A DNA stretch of 64,000 bases from Atriophallophorus winterbourni (taxonomy: Eukaryota > Platyhelminthes > Trematoda > Plagiorchiida > Microphallidae). The notes under the pieces were generated by a model. That model did no database searches and was not told where the DNA came from. It worked only from the letters and a program-made list of their open reading frames with translations. The position numbers were made by a program, and so were the translations under genes. Numbering within the stretch: the first letter of the stretch is position 1; each line of letters begins with the position of its first letter. This document shows, one piece after another, positions 1 to 10,651 of the stretch. Location of the stretch: the NCBI GenBank assembly GCA_013407085.1, contig JACCGJ010002714.1, positions 80,420 through 144,419 of the forward strand, read 5' to 3'.

Positions 1-2
1 AT

Positions 3-557
3 GAGAAGGACTTAGAAGATGTACTTCTGTCGACATACTTGCTACGAGACGACATGGAAAATACATCTCGTGTATTTGTTGATGTGCCCTGGTCGGAACG
101 GGCAAAATCGCCACTGAAAGGTAACCAAAATAAAGCAAACGATCGCAACAAGCGCACCCTTATTCTGTTAAATGTCCCAGAAGATGCCACCGGTTCCGAT
201 ACAAAGTGTAAATCCAACCACGACCTACAACAGTGGAGATTTATCAGTAATGCTATCCAAACCACCAATGTAACGGTTATCGATACGTTCCGAATCCCAA
301 AGTCATCGAATTACGAAGGTAATGGTCCACGACCCCTTAAACTGACACTTTTGACCACCACTATGGTGAACACCGTGCTTAACAACTGGAAACAGTATCG
401 ATACAAAGTTCCACGAGAGATCAAAATTGTCGGTAAACACCTGAAAACCTGCTCTATCGTGGAAGTTGCCGGACCCGTTGGTAATGAGCACAGTGATGCC
501 GGGACTCCTGCTCCAAAAAACGGATGTCGACCGACTCTATCGGAGTCGGTGATGTAA
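3..557 (+). CDS. LINE ORF1 C-terminal part (5' partial)
   Basis: This frame is open from the left edge, so the true start lies outside the window; the first ATG at 39 is internal, because residues before it (EKDLEDVLLSTYLL) align with the ORF1 at 44108-45628. The visible part is the C-terminal region shared by all ORF1s here: a DVPWSER block, an LLNVPED block, QQWRFISNA, and an SNYEGNGPRPLKLTLL block. The N-terminal PHD-like finger would lie upstream. In such LINEs ORF1 is thought to bind the element RNA. It ends 34 nt inside ORF2, so the two ORFs overlap in different frames. No disabling change is seen. Confidence 0.8.
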   Translation, partial: EKDLEDVLLSTYLLRDDMENTSRVFVDVPWSERAKSPLKGNQNKANDRNKRTLILLNVPEDATGSDTKCKSNHDLQQWRFISNAIQTTNVTVIDTFRIPKSSNYEGNGPRPLKLTLLTTTMVNTVLNNWKQYRYKVPREIKIVGKHLKTCSIVEVAGPVGNEHSDAGTPAPKNGCRPTLSESVM

Positions 558-3439
558 TATACCCATTAACACGAGGCCCAACATCTTTGACACGTACTCA
601 ACTTACATGCTCAAATACTCATCATCCAACACTTTTATCAAGATCTACCATCAAATGTTTATACACCAACGCACAATGCTTGATAAATAAGTTACCCGAA
701 CTAATCGAGCTTCGTCAAAAATATTCACCACTCCTGATAGCCGTAACGGAAACTTGGTTCAATCAGCAATTAGTTGAGGAGGAAATTTCCATTCCAAACA
801 TGTTTCTTTTTCATCGTACTCGAATGGATCGTGGAGGAGGAGGTGTTGCTATTTACTATGATCAACACCTCACGTTCAGAGAAATCACGGATAATGATTT
901 GATACTGGAAGATACACTTTGGTGTTCACTTGAATTAGCAACAGGTGAAAACTGTGTTGTTGGTGTGATTTACCGACCACCGTCAGCAGACGAAGCATAC
1001 AATGCTAGTTTAATTGAGAAAACTCAGCTGGTTGTTTCCAGATATCAAAACAACGTCCTGATCATGGGTGACTTTAATCTCCCGAATTTACTAAAAAGCG
1101 AGATTCCACCGGTGAACTCTCTTGATCATCTATTCTACAAAATGTTCAACGAAATTCCTTTATTCAACCACATCTCAAGCAGCACTCGCTTCAGAGGCAC
1201 AAACACACCGTCCATTCTCGATCTTGTTTTGACTAGCGAGGAAAATGTCATCGAGGATATCCGTTATGAAGCACCTCTTGGAAAGAGTGATCATGTAGTC
1301 ATTGTTTTCGACTATATATCTGAAGCGATAAGAGCAAGTGATGCTCAGAAGTTGATAAGAAAAATCGATACGGTTGCATTATCAATGTCTCTTCAAGAAG
1401 TCACCGACTGGGCACCGATTAGCACTGATGTCCAACAATGCTGGTCATCGATACTTCAGAAAATCAACCGAAAAATAGAACTCCACTCAAAATATGTTTC
1501 AAAACAACTGAAAAAAGGATTCAAATTCGTGATCCGGAGTCGAACACGGAAATGGATAAAGGTGAGAAACTGTGCGTGGAGAAGCCACATACTGCATTCA
1601 ACACCTGAATCTTGGGAATCTTACCGTTTGTTGAGAAACAAAGTTACTAAACTTGTCCAGGAGGATAAAGAAAAGTATCAAATGAATCTGATGGATAAAA
1701 TTGAACGAAATCCGAAGCTCCTCTTCCAGATCGTGAACAGAAAGGCCAGGGTAAAGCCAGGTGTTTCTGCTTTACTTACAACAACTGGAACTACATCCAC
1801 AGCTCTCGAAGCCGCTAACGAACTCGCTCAATTTTACTCTAGAGTGTTCTACCCTAACGAGCGCGTATCCTACGATATACCTGCATTCAGGTCGCAGAAT
1901 ACAATACACGAAATCGTTGTGAAACCCGAGAGTGTCCTGGTAAAGCTACGCGGGTTAAATACAAAAAAATCCCCAGGTGCTGATGAAATAACACCATTCA
2001 TCCTAAAGCAATGCGCCCATGCTCTATTCTCACCACTCTCTGACCTTTTCAACCTGTCCTTGAGTTGTAGCACGGTTGCTAATGACTGGAAATGTGGACT
2101 AATCACTCCGATATACAAAGGAGGGAACCGATCTGATGCGTCTAACTACAGACCAGTCACGTTGTTGCCAGTGGTCTCTAAAGTTCTCGAACGACTTGTG
2201 GCCGACGAACTTATCAAACACTTGGAACAAAATAAGCTTCTTTCCATCGCACAGCACGGATTCAGGACAAGACACTCCTGTCTCACCAATCTTCTCATAA
2301 CTCTTGATAATTGGACTCGAGCCGTGGACGATGGATGCCCTATCCATGCGTGTTACTTGGACATGTCTAAAGCTTTTGATCGTGTTAACCACAGCATACT
2401 GCTACAAAAATTGGAGCAGCTCGGGGTATGCGGCAGATTATTGGCCTGGATAAAGGACTACTTGACTGGTAGAGTTATAAGGGTTAGAGTTGATGGGGCA
2501 CTATCAAGCCCAGTAGAAGTTACAAGTGGCGTACCTCAAGGCTCAGTCTTGGGGCCAATACTCTTCCTCGTGTACGCGAATGATATACCTGAAATCGTAC
2601 GCAGAAAAATCATTTTATTTGCGGATGACATCAAAGTCTGGACTAGCATACGCACCATAGAAGATTGCGAAATTCTGCAAAAAGATCTCGAAGCACTTCA
2701 TAATTGGTCCTTGCGGAACTGCTTACCATTCAACATCCAAAAATGTAAAATGTTGAACGTCGGTAAATCATTCGAATTCTCATACTCTCTGGGATCTCAG
2801 CAACTTCCATGGGTTACTGAAGAGAAAGACCTGGGCGTGTGGATTAGCAGTAACCTGAAGTCTTCACGGCACTGTTCTGTTGTATACAAAAAGTCCTGCC
2901 AAATCTTAGCATTGCTCAGAAGGATCTTCGGTCGTTTCTCAAAGCAGATACTCCCACGTATAATTAACACCTATATCAGACCAACAATGGAGTATGCTGT
3001 TCAAGCATGGTCCCCATGGTTACAAAAGGACATGACCTTGCTGCAACGGGTATACCACCGCGCTACAAAACTGGTGACCGGTCTATACAACAGGCCATAC
3101 GAGGAGCGGATTGCAACACTAAACCTCTTTGACTTTTCGTACCGTCGTCTCAGGGGTGACTTGATCCTGCTTTTCAATATTCTGCATACAGTGGATCACC
3201 CACTCGAACACCTGTTTCATCGGCAAGAAGCACGTGGTAGCAGATCGCATGGATACAAGTTAATTATTCCACACTCCAGATCAAATTGTCGAAGGTTTTT
3301 CTTTGCTGTCAGAGTCTGTTTTCTATGGAACTCCCTGCCCCCACATATCATTTGCGCAACAAGCCTGAACATGTTCAAGGCTGAACTTGACAAGTATATG
3401 TTGACCAAACCCAACCTTGCACCTGAATACACGTGCTGA
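524..3439 (+). CDS. LINE ORF2: AP-endonuclease and reverse transcriptase, 971 aa
   Basis: This is an intact replicase-type polyprotein that would nick target DNA and prime reverse transcription of the element RNA. The N-terminal endonuclease motifs are visible: TNAQ (Asn49), TETW (Glu76), GVIYRPP (147-153), GDFNLP (182-187) and SDH (255-257). The reverse transcriptase follows from about residue 480 (SPGADEITPF), with LDMSKAFDRV near 610, GVPQGSVLGPILF near 668 and the catalytic FADD near 698. The C-terminal region has the WNSLPP motif typical of this clade. No RNase H domain is seen. The ATG at 524 overlaps the end of ORF1, matching a translational-coupling layout. No stops or frameshifts are visible, so activity is possible. 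Confidence 0.92.
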   Translation: MSTDSIGVGDVIYPLTRGPTSLTRTQLTCSNTHHPTLLSRSTIKCLYTNAQCLINKLPELIELRQKYSPLLIAVTETWFNQQLVEEEISIPNMFLFHRTRMDRGGGGVAIYYDQHLTFREITDNDLILEDTLWCSLELATGENCVVGVIYRPPSADEAYNASLIEKTQLVVSRYQNNVLIMGDFNLPNLLKSEIPPVNSLDHLFYKMFNEIPLFNHISSSTRFRGTNTPSILDLVLTSEENVIEDIRYEAPLGKSDHVVIVFDYISEAIRASDAQKLIRKIDTVALSMSLQEVTDWAPISTDVQQCWSSILQKINRKIELHSKYVSKQLKKGFKFVIRSRTRKWIKVRNCAWRSHILHSTPESWESYRLLRNKVTKLVQEDKEKYQMNLMDKIERNPKLLFQIVNRKARVKPGVSALLTTTGTTSTALEAANELAQFYSRVFYPNERVSYDIPAFRSQNTIHEIVVKPESVLVKLRGLNTKKSPGADEITPFILKQCAHALFSPLSDLFNLSLSCSTVANDWKCGLITPIYKGGNRSDASNYRPVTLLPVVSKVLERLVADELIKHLEQNKLLSIAQHGFRTRHSCLTNLLITLDNWTRAVDDGCPIHACYLDMSKAFDRVNHSILLQKLEQLGVCGRLLAWIKDYLTGRVIRVRVDGALSSPVEVTSGVPQGSVLGPILFLVYANDIPEIVRRKIILFADDIKVWTSIRTIEDCEILQKDLEALHNWSLRNCLPFNIQKCKMLNVGKSFEFSYSLGSQQLPWVTEEKDLGVWISSNLKSSRHCSVVYKKSCQILALLRRIFGRFSKQILPRIINTYIRPTMEYAVQAWSPWLQKDMTLLQRVYHRATKLVTGLYNRPYEERIATLNLFDFSYRRLRGDLILLFNILHTVDHPLEHLFHRQEARGSRSHGYKLIIPHSRSNCRRFFFAVRVCFLWNSLPPHIICATSLNMFKAELDKYMLTKPNLAPEYTC

Positions 3440-3532
3440 CTTTCCATGTGTATAAAACATTTGTGTTGTTTTTATGAATTCCCTATATTTTTAATCTGTG
3501 GTTACTGTAAAGTATTTACTTTTTGGACCATT

Positions 3533-3557
3533 AAAACTTTGAATTACTTTGAATTAA
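3533..3557 (+). repeat. 3' microsatellite tail of LINE 1
   Basis: About two and a half copies of a 10-bp period (ACTTTGAATT) end the element. This replaces a poly(A) tail and differs from the 7-bp TTGAATC tail of the other CR1-like group in the window. Confidence 0.8.
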
Positions 3558-4397
3558 AAAACTCTTTTGTTCCATACTTGGCTCGATACATGGTTGATCA
3601 GTCGAAAGCTGTTATGGAGTTGTAGAAGCGCTTGACAATTTTTTAAATGACGCTGAAATGTTCCAGTCATTCTCCAATTTTTGTTTTTCAAATTCGCCTC
3701 ACATTTGTTTAGCTTATGGTAACCTGACACTTTATTAGCTCAAGCATCATTTCATTGTGCTGCACTTTATACATTTTATGATATTTGTATTTTGTGGAGA
3801 AATTAATGTATTTCTGAAAATTCGTGTAAACGAATAGAGTCGTTCTCTTCTTCTTCTTCTTTATTGTGTCCGCGAACAGCAAGAATAACAAAACTGCGTG
3901 GGTCAAATTTTTACTCATGGTTTAAAATTCTTTTTCTTTCCCACCAAGGAATATCATCATGTATGCGACATTTATTCTGTGAACATGTACGAACCAAGTA
4001 AGAGTTTAAATGAACGTCTTCCATCTCTTTTTGGCTTTTGAGAGTTATTCTCAGTAAACGTGTTTCGTCAAGATAAGCAGAATTAAGGTGCCGACTTAGA
4101 CGGGTTATTGAGTCAGGCAGTAACGAGCTCATATCCATCATTGAACACAGCTGGTACCATTGTTCAATGTCGTGAGTTCTTTTACTCGACAGAAGTGTCC
4201 CTGATTTTTCCGGTTCACGTTTGGGAGATGAAATTTGCGAGGTTCATGTGTGAACGTATCGCAATGTATTGGATGCAAATTAACGAGTAAAACAGTCCTG
4301 CTTACCGTAGATTAAATCTCGCACAAAGGATGCACAGCTTGTTAAATTCAGCATAAGAAGATCTTCCGAACGATATCCGTCCCGACCAAGTCACAAG
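3558..4397 (-). repeat. Left arm of an inverted duplication (partner 61366-62880)
   Basis: Read on the minus strand, this block matches 61366-62880 almost base for base over long stretches, for example around 3700-3850 versus 62580-62720 and 4150-4390 versus 61380-61530. The left arm lacks the middle of ORF1 that the right arm keeps. The match continues into the hh240 repeats on both sides. Confidence 0.85.
3700..4160 (-). pseudogene. LINE ORF1 remnant
   Basis: The frame at 3911-4141 on the minus strand keeps recognisable ORF1 blocks: SITRLSRHLNS, LLRITLKSQKEMEDV and DIPWWERK. It then decays into a low-complexity lysine-coding run. It keeps a base (GACGAAACACG) that the right-arm copy has lost, so this arm preserves the frame where the other is frameshifted. 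The N-terminal finger is deleted. It is not expected to be functional. Confidence 0.75.
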
Positions 4398-4655
4398 AGC
4401 TGGTAGTAATATGTAACTGCGACTGATATGAGCAACACACTGCTTTGGTCATCCATAAGCGTCTCGAGTGCTTGACCACGAATCACTATGTGATTCTGTG
4501 CTTGAACATCGTGTTCGTTGTACGAACCACATGCACCAGTGGCATCCACGTACAACTTTGTTTACAATTCATCCACGATTTCAAGGCTCACAGAACCTAA
4601 TCTCACCGTCCCAATCTGATGACAGCAAACAGCCAACAACCGATACTGGTGTGTA
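4398..4655 (+). repeat. hh240 repeat unit, interrupted by LINE 2
   Basis: One unit of the ~240-bp dispersed tandem family, with the conserved hairpin GAATCACTATGTGATTC and a decayed hammerhead near 4617-4650. The repeat breaks off after GGTGTGTA and resumes at 9457, which fixes the insertion point of the LINE between them. Confidence 0.75.
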
Positions 4656-5125
4656 TTGTATGTATTCAACGGGCGTATATTTCGGCGCTCCTACGATTTT
4701 GAATCTACTTCACTCCCGGTTTGTCGTATCTGGATATTTTATACCTTTTCGGATTCCTCTCATAACAAGCATTGTGAACACAATATTCTTGGAGAGAAAA
4801 CACGCAATTTCTAAAGAAATTCATCCTTTACCTTCTGAACCAAACTGAACGCACGCGTGCAAGTTTGAGTAAACTACGGAATATTCGACTGATTTTACGA
4901 CTGTTCGAAAGAGCTCGAACTTCTACTTCGCTTGTCACCTTGGACCACAAAATCGGATCCAATTTTGAGGAGCTACGCGGCTTTTTACCCATACTACACT
5001 AGGCGCGATTTTTCACTCACCTAGTTCGTTTCATCCGCTACGAAACCCGTCTACACATCATACGGACCTACACGAACACACCCACTTACCCGAACCATCG
5101 ATCGATAATTTTTCGCTCCGGTGCC

Positions 5126-6453
5126 ATGACCTCAAAAACGAAGCCCATTGACAGCGGTCACGTGTGCAAACTTTGTCGAAAGGCCGTAAGCCGCAAAGCC
5201 CGACAGGCTAATTGTTTTGTTTGTCGTGAGAAGGTTCATATGAAGTGCGATGCTACTTTGACCGTCGATGCCCTTACTGTTATCAATGCAGACGAAATTC
5301 CAGGAGTTTGCTACATCTGTCAGACATGCAGATCTCAATCGAGAAATTTTACGAAGAAAACTGTGAGCACACAGACCGACGCGGATACGAAAATTTTATG
5401 TTTAGAGAGTAGTGTACAAAGAATCGAAGGTCTGTTAAACGAGCTACTGATTGGTAAACTCGGATCTAGAGCAGATTGTGAACATCATGTCTCTTCCGCG
5501 GTTATAGAAAGGCAGCACACCGAAAAAGATGATGATCAACCTGTACACAAGCGCCCACATAATTCGAAACACTTTTCTGACGCGAACTCCTCTGTCACTA
5601 AAACGATTACGAAGACCAAGATGCTTGCTCATCGGGTGGTTCCGCTCAAACAATCGGTTTTAACACCTAATGTTGCCGCCGCAAAGATCGCAAAAAATCT
5701 CTCTGTAATCTGTACCAACATACAGGAGTCTAGCGAGACACTTCTGGTGAATAGACAACGATACGACCTAGAACAATGGTCCAAACTTTTTACGTTGATG
5801 GGGTTGGAAACGATAAAACCTTCAGCTGTTACACGTTTGGTTCGCCACCAAAGCTCCCCACACTTCGGTGAAGCGCGGCTACTAAAAGTAACACTAAACA
5901 GTGAGAGGGATATGGAGATTATTCTTTTGAATTAAAACTTGTTACGTGACAAACCTACGTGCAATACTCGAATCTACGCCGATATACCCTGGTAGGAAAG
6001 AAAATGAGGCGGAGACGTTCGTAAGAAAATCAATGAGCGCAGTCTGATCCTTCTAGGCGTTCCGGAGGCTACCAGTACAACAGAGGCCGCGAAACTACAA
6101 CAACACGACTATAAACAGTGGTTATACGTTGCAGAAGCGATTGGAGCACGCGAAAGTGTTGTCGCAAATACCTTCAGGATACCGAGGTCATCAAACTACA
6201 AAGGTGATGGACCACCCCCTTTAAAACTCACTTCCCTAACTTCTGTTATGACAGCTTTGTCAGACAAAATTGGAAAATACACAGAAAAAATATACCAAAT
6301 GAGCTCAGACTCAGCATACCGAAGGTTGCCTCCGAAACACAAGCTGCAGCGACGCCGGGCGAAGACACGGATAGACTGAACTCGGAAGTTGTTTCAAAAA
6401 ACTGCAATGGTCCGGCTCTCGGGGGGTCGGACATACAAACATCATCCGCGTAG
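5126..6453 (+). pseudogene. LINE 2 ORF1, broken
   Basis: The N-terminus has a PHD-like C4HC3 zinc finger at residues 13-69: CKLC, CFVC, the HMKC pair, then CYIC and a last Cys. Such fingers in CR1-type ORF1s are thought to bind nucleic acid or chromatin. After a low-complexity linker comes the ORF1 core (LSVICTNIQESSETLL, then ITRLVRHQ-like and WWERK-like blocks). The frame stops at 5933-5935 (TAA), with further in-frame TAG and TGA near 5993 and 6005, and a frameshift near 6253. The ATG at 5126 was chosen because it directly precedes the finger. Confidence 0.85.
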
Positions 6454-6459
6454 GCTCGC

Positions 6460-9243
6460 TACACACTAAAACCACTGTTAAATGCCTATACACAAATGCA
6501 CAGTGCTTGCGGAGCAAAATCGCCGAATTATCCCATTTTAACGCTCAGTTTTCTGCTGACATCATTGCTATTACCGAAACATGGTTCTACGATCAGGTGA
6601 ATGATTGCGAGTTGGCACTTCCCAACATGATCCTACTTCGACGAGACCGTTCAAGATCAGGTGGTGGAGTTGCTTTGTATTATAACGAGCGTCTTCAATG
6701 CACAGCTGTACCTGACACAACGTTTGAGCTCGAGGACACCATGTGGTGTAGCCTTTTCTTGGAAACTGGATAGAACTGTATACTTGGTGTTATCTACCGC
6801 TCGCCCAACTCTTCCGATGCCCACAATGAAACGTTGTTACAAATGATGCGCAACGCTGGAAACCTTAGAGGATGCCAATTGTTAATAATGGGTGATTTTA
6901 ACCTCCCACATCTCTACACCAAAAGTGTGCATACTCAGCAATCCCTTGAGTACAAATTCCGTGAGATAATCACTTTTACTCCCCTAAACAACCATGTCCG
7001 TTCATTCACTCGACAAAGGGAACTCAATGAACCATCAATTCTAGATCTGGTTTCAACCTCCGAAGCAACAGCAGTGGAGTCAGTGCAGTATCATAGTCCT
7101 TTGGGGCTAAGTGACCATCTTGTGTTGTCCTTCGAATTCGTGTGCAACCCCCGAAGGGCGTCGGGCGACGTTAAGTTCATCAGGAGAGTCGATTACTTCG
7201 GCCTTCGCGGAGGAAAAACATCTCGATCTAACGAATGCAGATACTCATTGTTCTAGTCTGTTAAGTTATATCGGTACAAAACTAGACGAAAATTCTACCT
7301 GTGTTCCCAAAAGAAAATCAAGAACATTTTGCTTCAAACTCCGAAGCCGCACTCGGAAGTGGATAGCCATGCGAAACTCCGCATGGGCTGCACATAAAAT
7401 AACACGAACAGACGCATCTTGGGAACACTTTCGTAGTTTTCGTAACAAGGTGACGTCCTTAATTCGAGAAGACAAGCAATATCACCATTTTAAGCTGATC
7501 GACCAGATGGAACGACATCCTAAGTTGCTGTACACCATCGTAAACACCGCGACCAAGGTTAAACCAGGTGTATTTCCTATCCAGACAGAGAACGGACTGA
7601 CTGATAATGTCAAGGATACAGCTGATTCCCTAATATCATTTTATGCGCAAGTATTTTGTCCAAAGAACGTGTCAACGCTGACGTCTTTGCCGCACCCACT
7701 ACAAGTCGAATGCCTTAGCAACATCGAGGTAAATCCTACGGTTGTGCGAAAGCATCTACGCCGGCTGAACGTTCACAAATCACCATCAGAGGATGGAATA
7801 ACACCCGCTGTTCTAAAGTCATGCGAGCTGGAGCTTTGTGGCCCACTAAGTGGTCTATTCAGGCACTCATTGAATACGGGAACCGTACCAACTCAATGGA
7901 AAACCGGTGTTATCACACCAATCTACAAAGGGGGCAGTCGTTCTGATCCGGCGAATTACCGCCCCGTGACGCTTCTTTCAGCGGTTTCTAAAATTTTGGA
8001 ACGCCTGGTGTGTGAACGACTTGTTGAACATCTCGAGAACCATCAGCTAATAACTTTCACACAACACGGATTTAGGAAAACATATTCATGCCTGTCTAAC
8101 TTACTCACGACTCTAAATGACTGGACGCAAGCACTAGACCAAGGGGGTTTCGTTCATGCCGGTTACTTAGATATATCTAAAGCATTCGACAGAGTGAATC
8201 ACTCCTTACTGCTTCAGAAGCTGCAGAATGTTGGCGTCATCGGAAACCTACTAACATGGTTCACAAGTTACCTGTCTGGACGCAAAGTAAAAGTCAGAAT
8301 AGATGGTGAAACTTCTCGAACAATTGAAGCCACGAGCGGAGTCCCTCAGGGTTCGGTTCTCGGTCCGATACTGTTTCTCTTATTTATAAATGACCTACCG
8401 AACTTACTAGCATGTAAGCTTGTTTTATTCGCAGACGACGTAAAAATCTGGACGAAGGTCAACTCTATCGAGGACTGTCAAGTTCTGCAAGGAGATTTGA
8501 ATAAACTGCACCAGTGGTCAATCCAAAACAAACTGCCATTTAATTTCCGCAAGTGCAAAATGTTGCAAGTCGGAAAACCCTTTCCCTTTCCCTATACACT
8601 TGGCAGCCACCCGCTTGAATGGAGTACATCACAAAAAGATCTCGGAATCTTGGTGTCTGGCACTTTGAAGAACAGCCTACAGTGCGAAGCCGTCTACAAG
8701 CGTGCGTGCAGCTTGCTAGGTTTACTGAAACGCATTTTCGGACGTTTCCCACCACACTCACTCGTGAAATTACTAAACACTTACATACATCCTGTCGTTG
8801 ACTACGCTGTACAAGCTTGGACGCCATGGATGGAAAAAAACATCTCGCTCCTCGAACGAATTTATCACAAGGCAACCAAAACGGTTACCGGATTGAATAA
8901 TTTACCCTTTGAGCAGCGACTGACCAGACTTGGACTGTGCACCCTCGAGCGCAGACGTATCCTACACGAACTCACTCTGACATATCGAATCATCTACGCG
9001 AAATCCCACCCTCTCAAACACCTCTTCAAGTTTCGTTCCGTTGTCCCCACACGCAGCCACCCTTTGACCCTTCAAATCCCACACTCACGATTGAATTGTC
9101 GTCGTCACTTCTTCGCTGTTCGTGTATGCTTCTTGTGGAATAGCTTGCCGATAGATATTGTTACCTCATCGAACGAGCACATCTTTAAACAAAGGTTACG
9201 AAACCTTATGTTGAGAACTACTGCGTTGGCCCCTACCTATTGA
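6460..9243 (+). pseudogene. LINE 2 ORF2: endonuclease and reverse transcriptase, broken
   Basis: The endonuclease (TNAQ, TETW, GVIYR, GDFNLP, SDH) and reverse transcriptase (FADD, GVPQGSVLGPILF) are both present. Two lesions break it. A TAG at 6771-6773 replaces a sense codon. A 17-bp deletion between 7210 and 7211 shifts the frame; the bases missing here are still present in the related fragment at about 21828-21844. From about 7211 to 9243 the frame is open through the whole reverse transcriptase. The start is uncertain because no good upstream ATG is in frame. Confidence 0.88.
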
Positions 9244-9437
9244 TGTCTATAAAATTTTAACGCACGGAACTACCGTCCATCCAAAGATTCTTTTCCCTCA
9301 GTCTGTGTTGCCATTGAGGATTATTTTTGCTCCACCTATGAAGAACATGGACATGATCATACAAGTAACGATTTTTTTTATAATTTTTTATACGTATATC
9401 CTATGGTATTGTACAGCAATTTGCTTTTTTAACCATA

Positions 9438-9456
9438 AATCTTGAATCTTGAATCT
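9438..9456 (+). repeat. 3' tail of LINE 2
   Basis: Two to three copies of the 7-bp period TTGAATC end the element. hh240 sequence (AAGTGCAG) resumes directly after it. Confidence 0.85.
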
Positions 9457-10356
9457 AAGTGCAGATATGTAAGCAACACATCATATTGGTCCTCCGCAAG
9501 CGCCTAAAGTAATCGACCACGAAACACTATGTGATTCTGAGTTCTGAACGTGTGTTGTGGGAACGCTGTAACAGTGATATTCAATATAACCTAGTTCTGC
9601 ATTTATCCGCTGTTTCAAGGCTCATTGAAACTGGTTTTTCTGTCTCCACCTGATGAGGTCAAACAACCAGAATCATGGAGTGATATGTAACTGCCACTGA
9701 TGTAAGCAAAACAAGACTTTGGGCATCCATACGGCTCTGGAGAGCTTTAAACGAATCACTATGTGATTCTGTGTTTGAACATAGCGGTTCTTTGTACGAA
9801 CCATATACAACAGTGGCATTCAAGTATAACCTTGTTTACGATTTATCTACGGTTTTCAAGGCTCACTGAACTCAATCTCATTGTCCCAACCAGATGACAG
9901 CAAACAGCCAGAAACCCGTAGTGCAGTGTTATTGCGAGGATGTAACCAACACATTTCTTTGGTCATCCTTAAGCGCCTCGAACGCTCAACCACGAATCAC
10001 TATGTATTTCTGAGTTTGAACATCTCGTCCGTTATAGGAACGCTGTGTAACAGTGGCATTCAAGTATAACCTTGTTCAGCATTTATCAGCTGTTTCAAGG
10101 CTCATTAAAACTGATTTTACAGTATCCACCTTATGACGGCAAACAGCCAGATACCGGTAGTCGTGTGTAACTGCGAATGATGCGAGCGAAGCATTACTTT
10201 GATTATATTCAGGCGCCTCCGAAGCTAGAATACCAATCACTACGTGATTCTGTGCTTAAACATAGTTGTTCGTTGTAAGAAATATATGTAACAGTGGCTT
10301 TTACGTATAACCTTTTTACAATTTAGCCACTGTTTCAAGTCTCATTGAAAATAATA

Positions 10357-10410
10357 TTACTTTATCCACCTGATGACGTCGAACAGCCAGAAACCGGTAG
10401 TGGTGTGTAA
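10357..10410 (+). ncRNA. hh240 hammerhead ribozyme, well-preserved copy
   Basis: Type I hammerhead layout: CUGAUGA (370-376), a weak stem II with a short loop, GAAA (390-393), then CCGG-U-A with cleavage expected after A399. Stem I pairs CCAC (366-369) with GUGG (400-403), and beyond an internal loop UUAC (357-360) pairs with GUAA (407-410). Helix III is the palindrome ACCGGU and needs a second copy to pair. Stem II is weak in this unit, so activity may be low. Confidence 0.6.
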
Positions 10411-10595
10411 GTTCGGGGATCTGAGCATCATATTACTTATGTCATCCATAAGCGCCTTGAGTGCTCGACCACGAATCACTATGTGATTCTCTGTGAGAAC
10501 ATCGTGATTCGTTGCACGATCCCAATGCAGCAATGGCATTTAAGTATAACCTTGTTTACCATTTATCCACTGTTTCAACGCTCAATGATCCTAAT

Positions 10596-10651
10596 CTTAC
10601 TATCTCCACCTGATGAGGGCAAAGAGCCAGAAGCCGGTAGTGGAGTGTAAG
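10596..10651 (+). ncRNA. hh240 hammerhead ribozyme copy with a G15.1 change
   Basis: CUGAUGA at 610-616, stem II GGC with GCC, and stem I CCAC with GUGG plus an outer 5-bp helix CUUAC (596-600) with GUAAG (647-651). GAAA has become GAAG, turning the A15.1-U16.1 pair into G-U. The two-part stem I with an internal loop is best seen here. Confidence 0.5.

Larger units (their letters stand above)
1..3557 (+). mobile_element. CR1-like non-LTR retrotransposon 1, 5' end outside the window
   Basis: Two overlapping ORFs (ORF1 end, then endonuclease-reverse transcriptase) are followed by a short 3' UTR and a 10-bp-period tail (ACTTTGAATT repeated) ending near 3557. Both visible ORFs are open, so this is one of the youngest LINE copies here. 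The same tail type is seen on the nested element at 41091-43959. It abuts the old inverted block that begins at 3558. Confidence 0.9.
4656..9456 (+). mobile_element. CR1-like non-LTR retrotransposon 2, nearly full length
   Basis: About 4.8 kb inserted inside an hh240 unit. A 5' untranslated region (about 470 bp) is followed by ORF1 (5126-6453), ORF2 (about 6460-9243), a 3' UTR and a (TTGAATC) tail at 9438-9456. Both ORFs carry disabling changes, so this copy is dead. It gives the best view of complete structure for this LINE group. Confidence 0.88.

Noticed and set aside
1870..2392. Minus-strand ORFs inside LINE ORF2 copies (also 8540-8875, 41235-41591, 42537-42812)
   Set aside because: Antisense shadows of the reverse-transcriptase genes.
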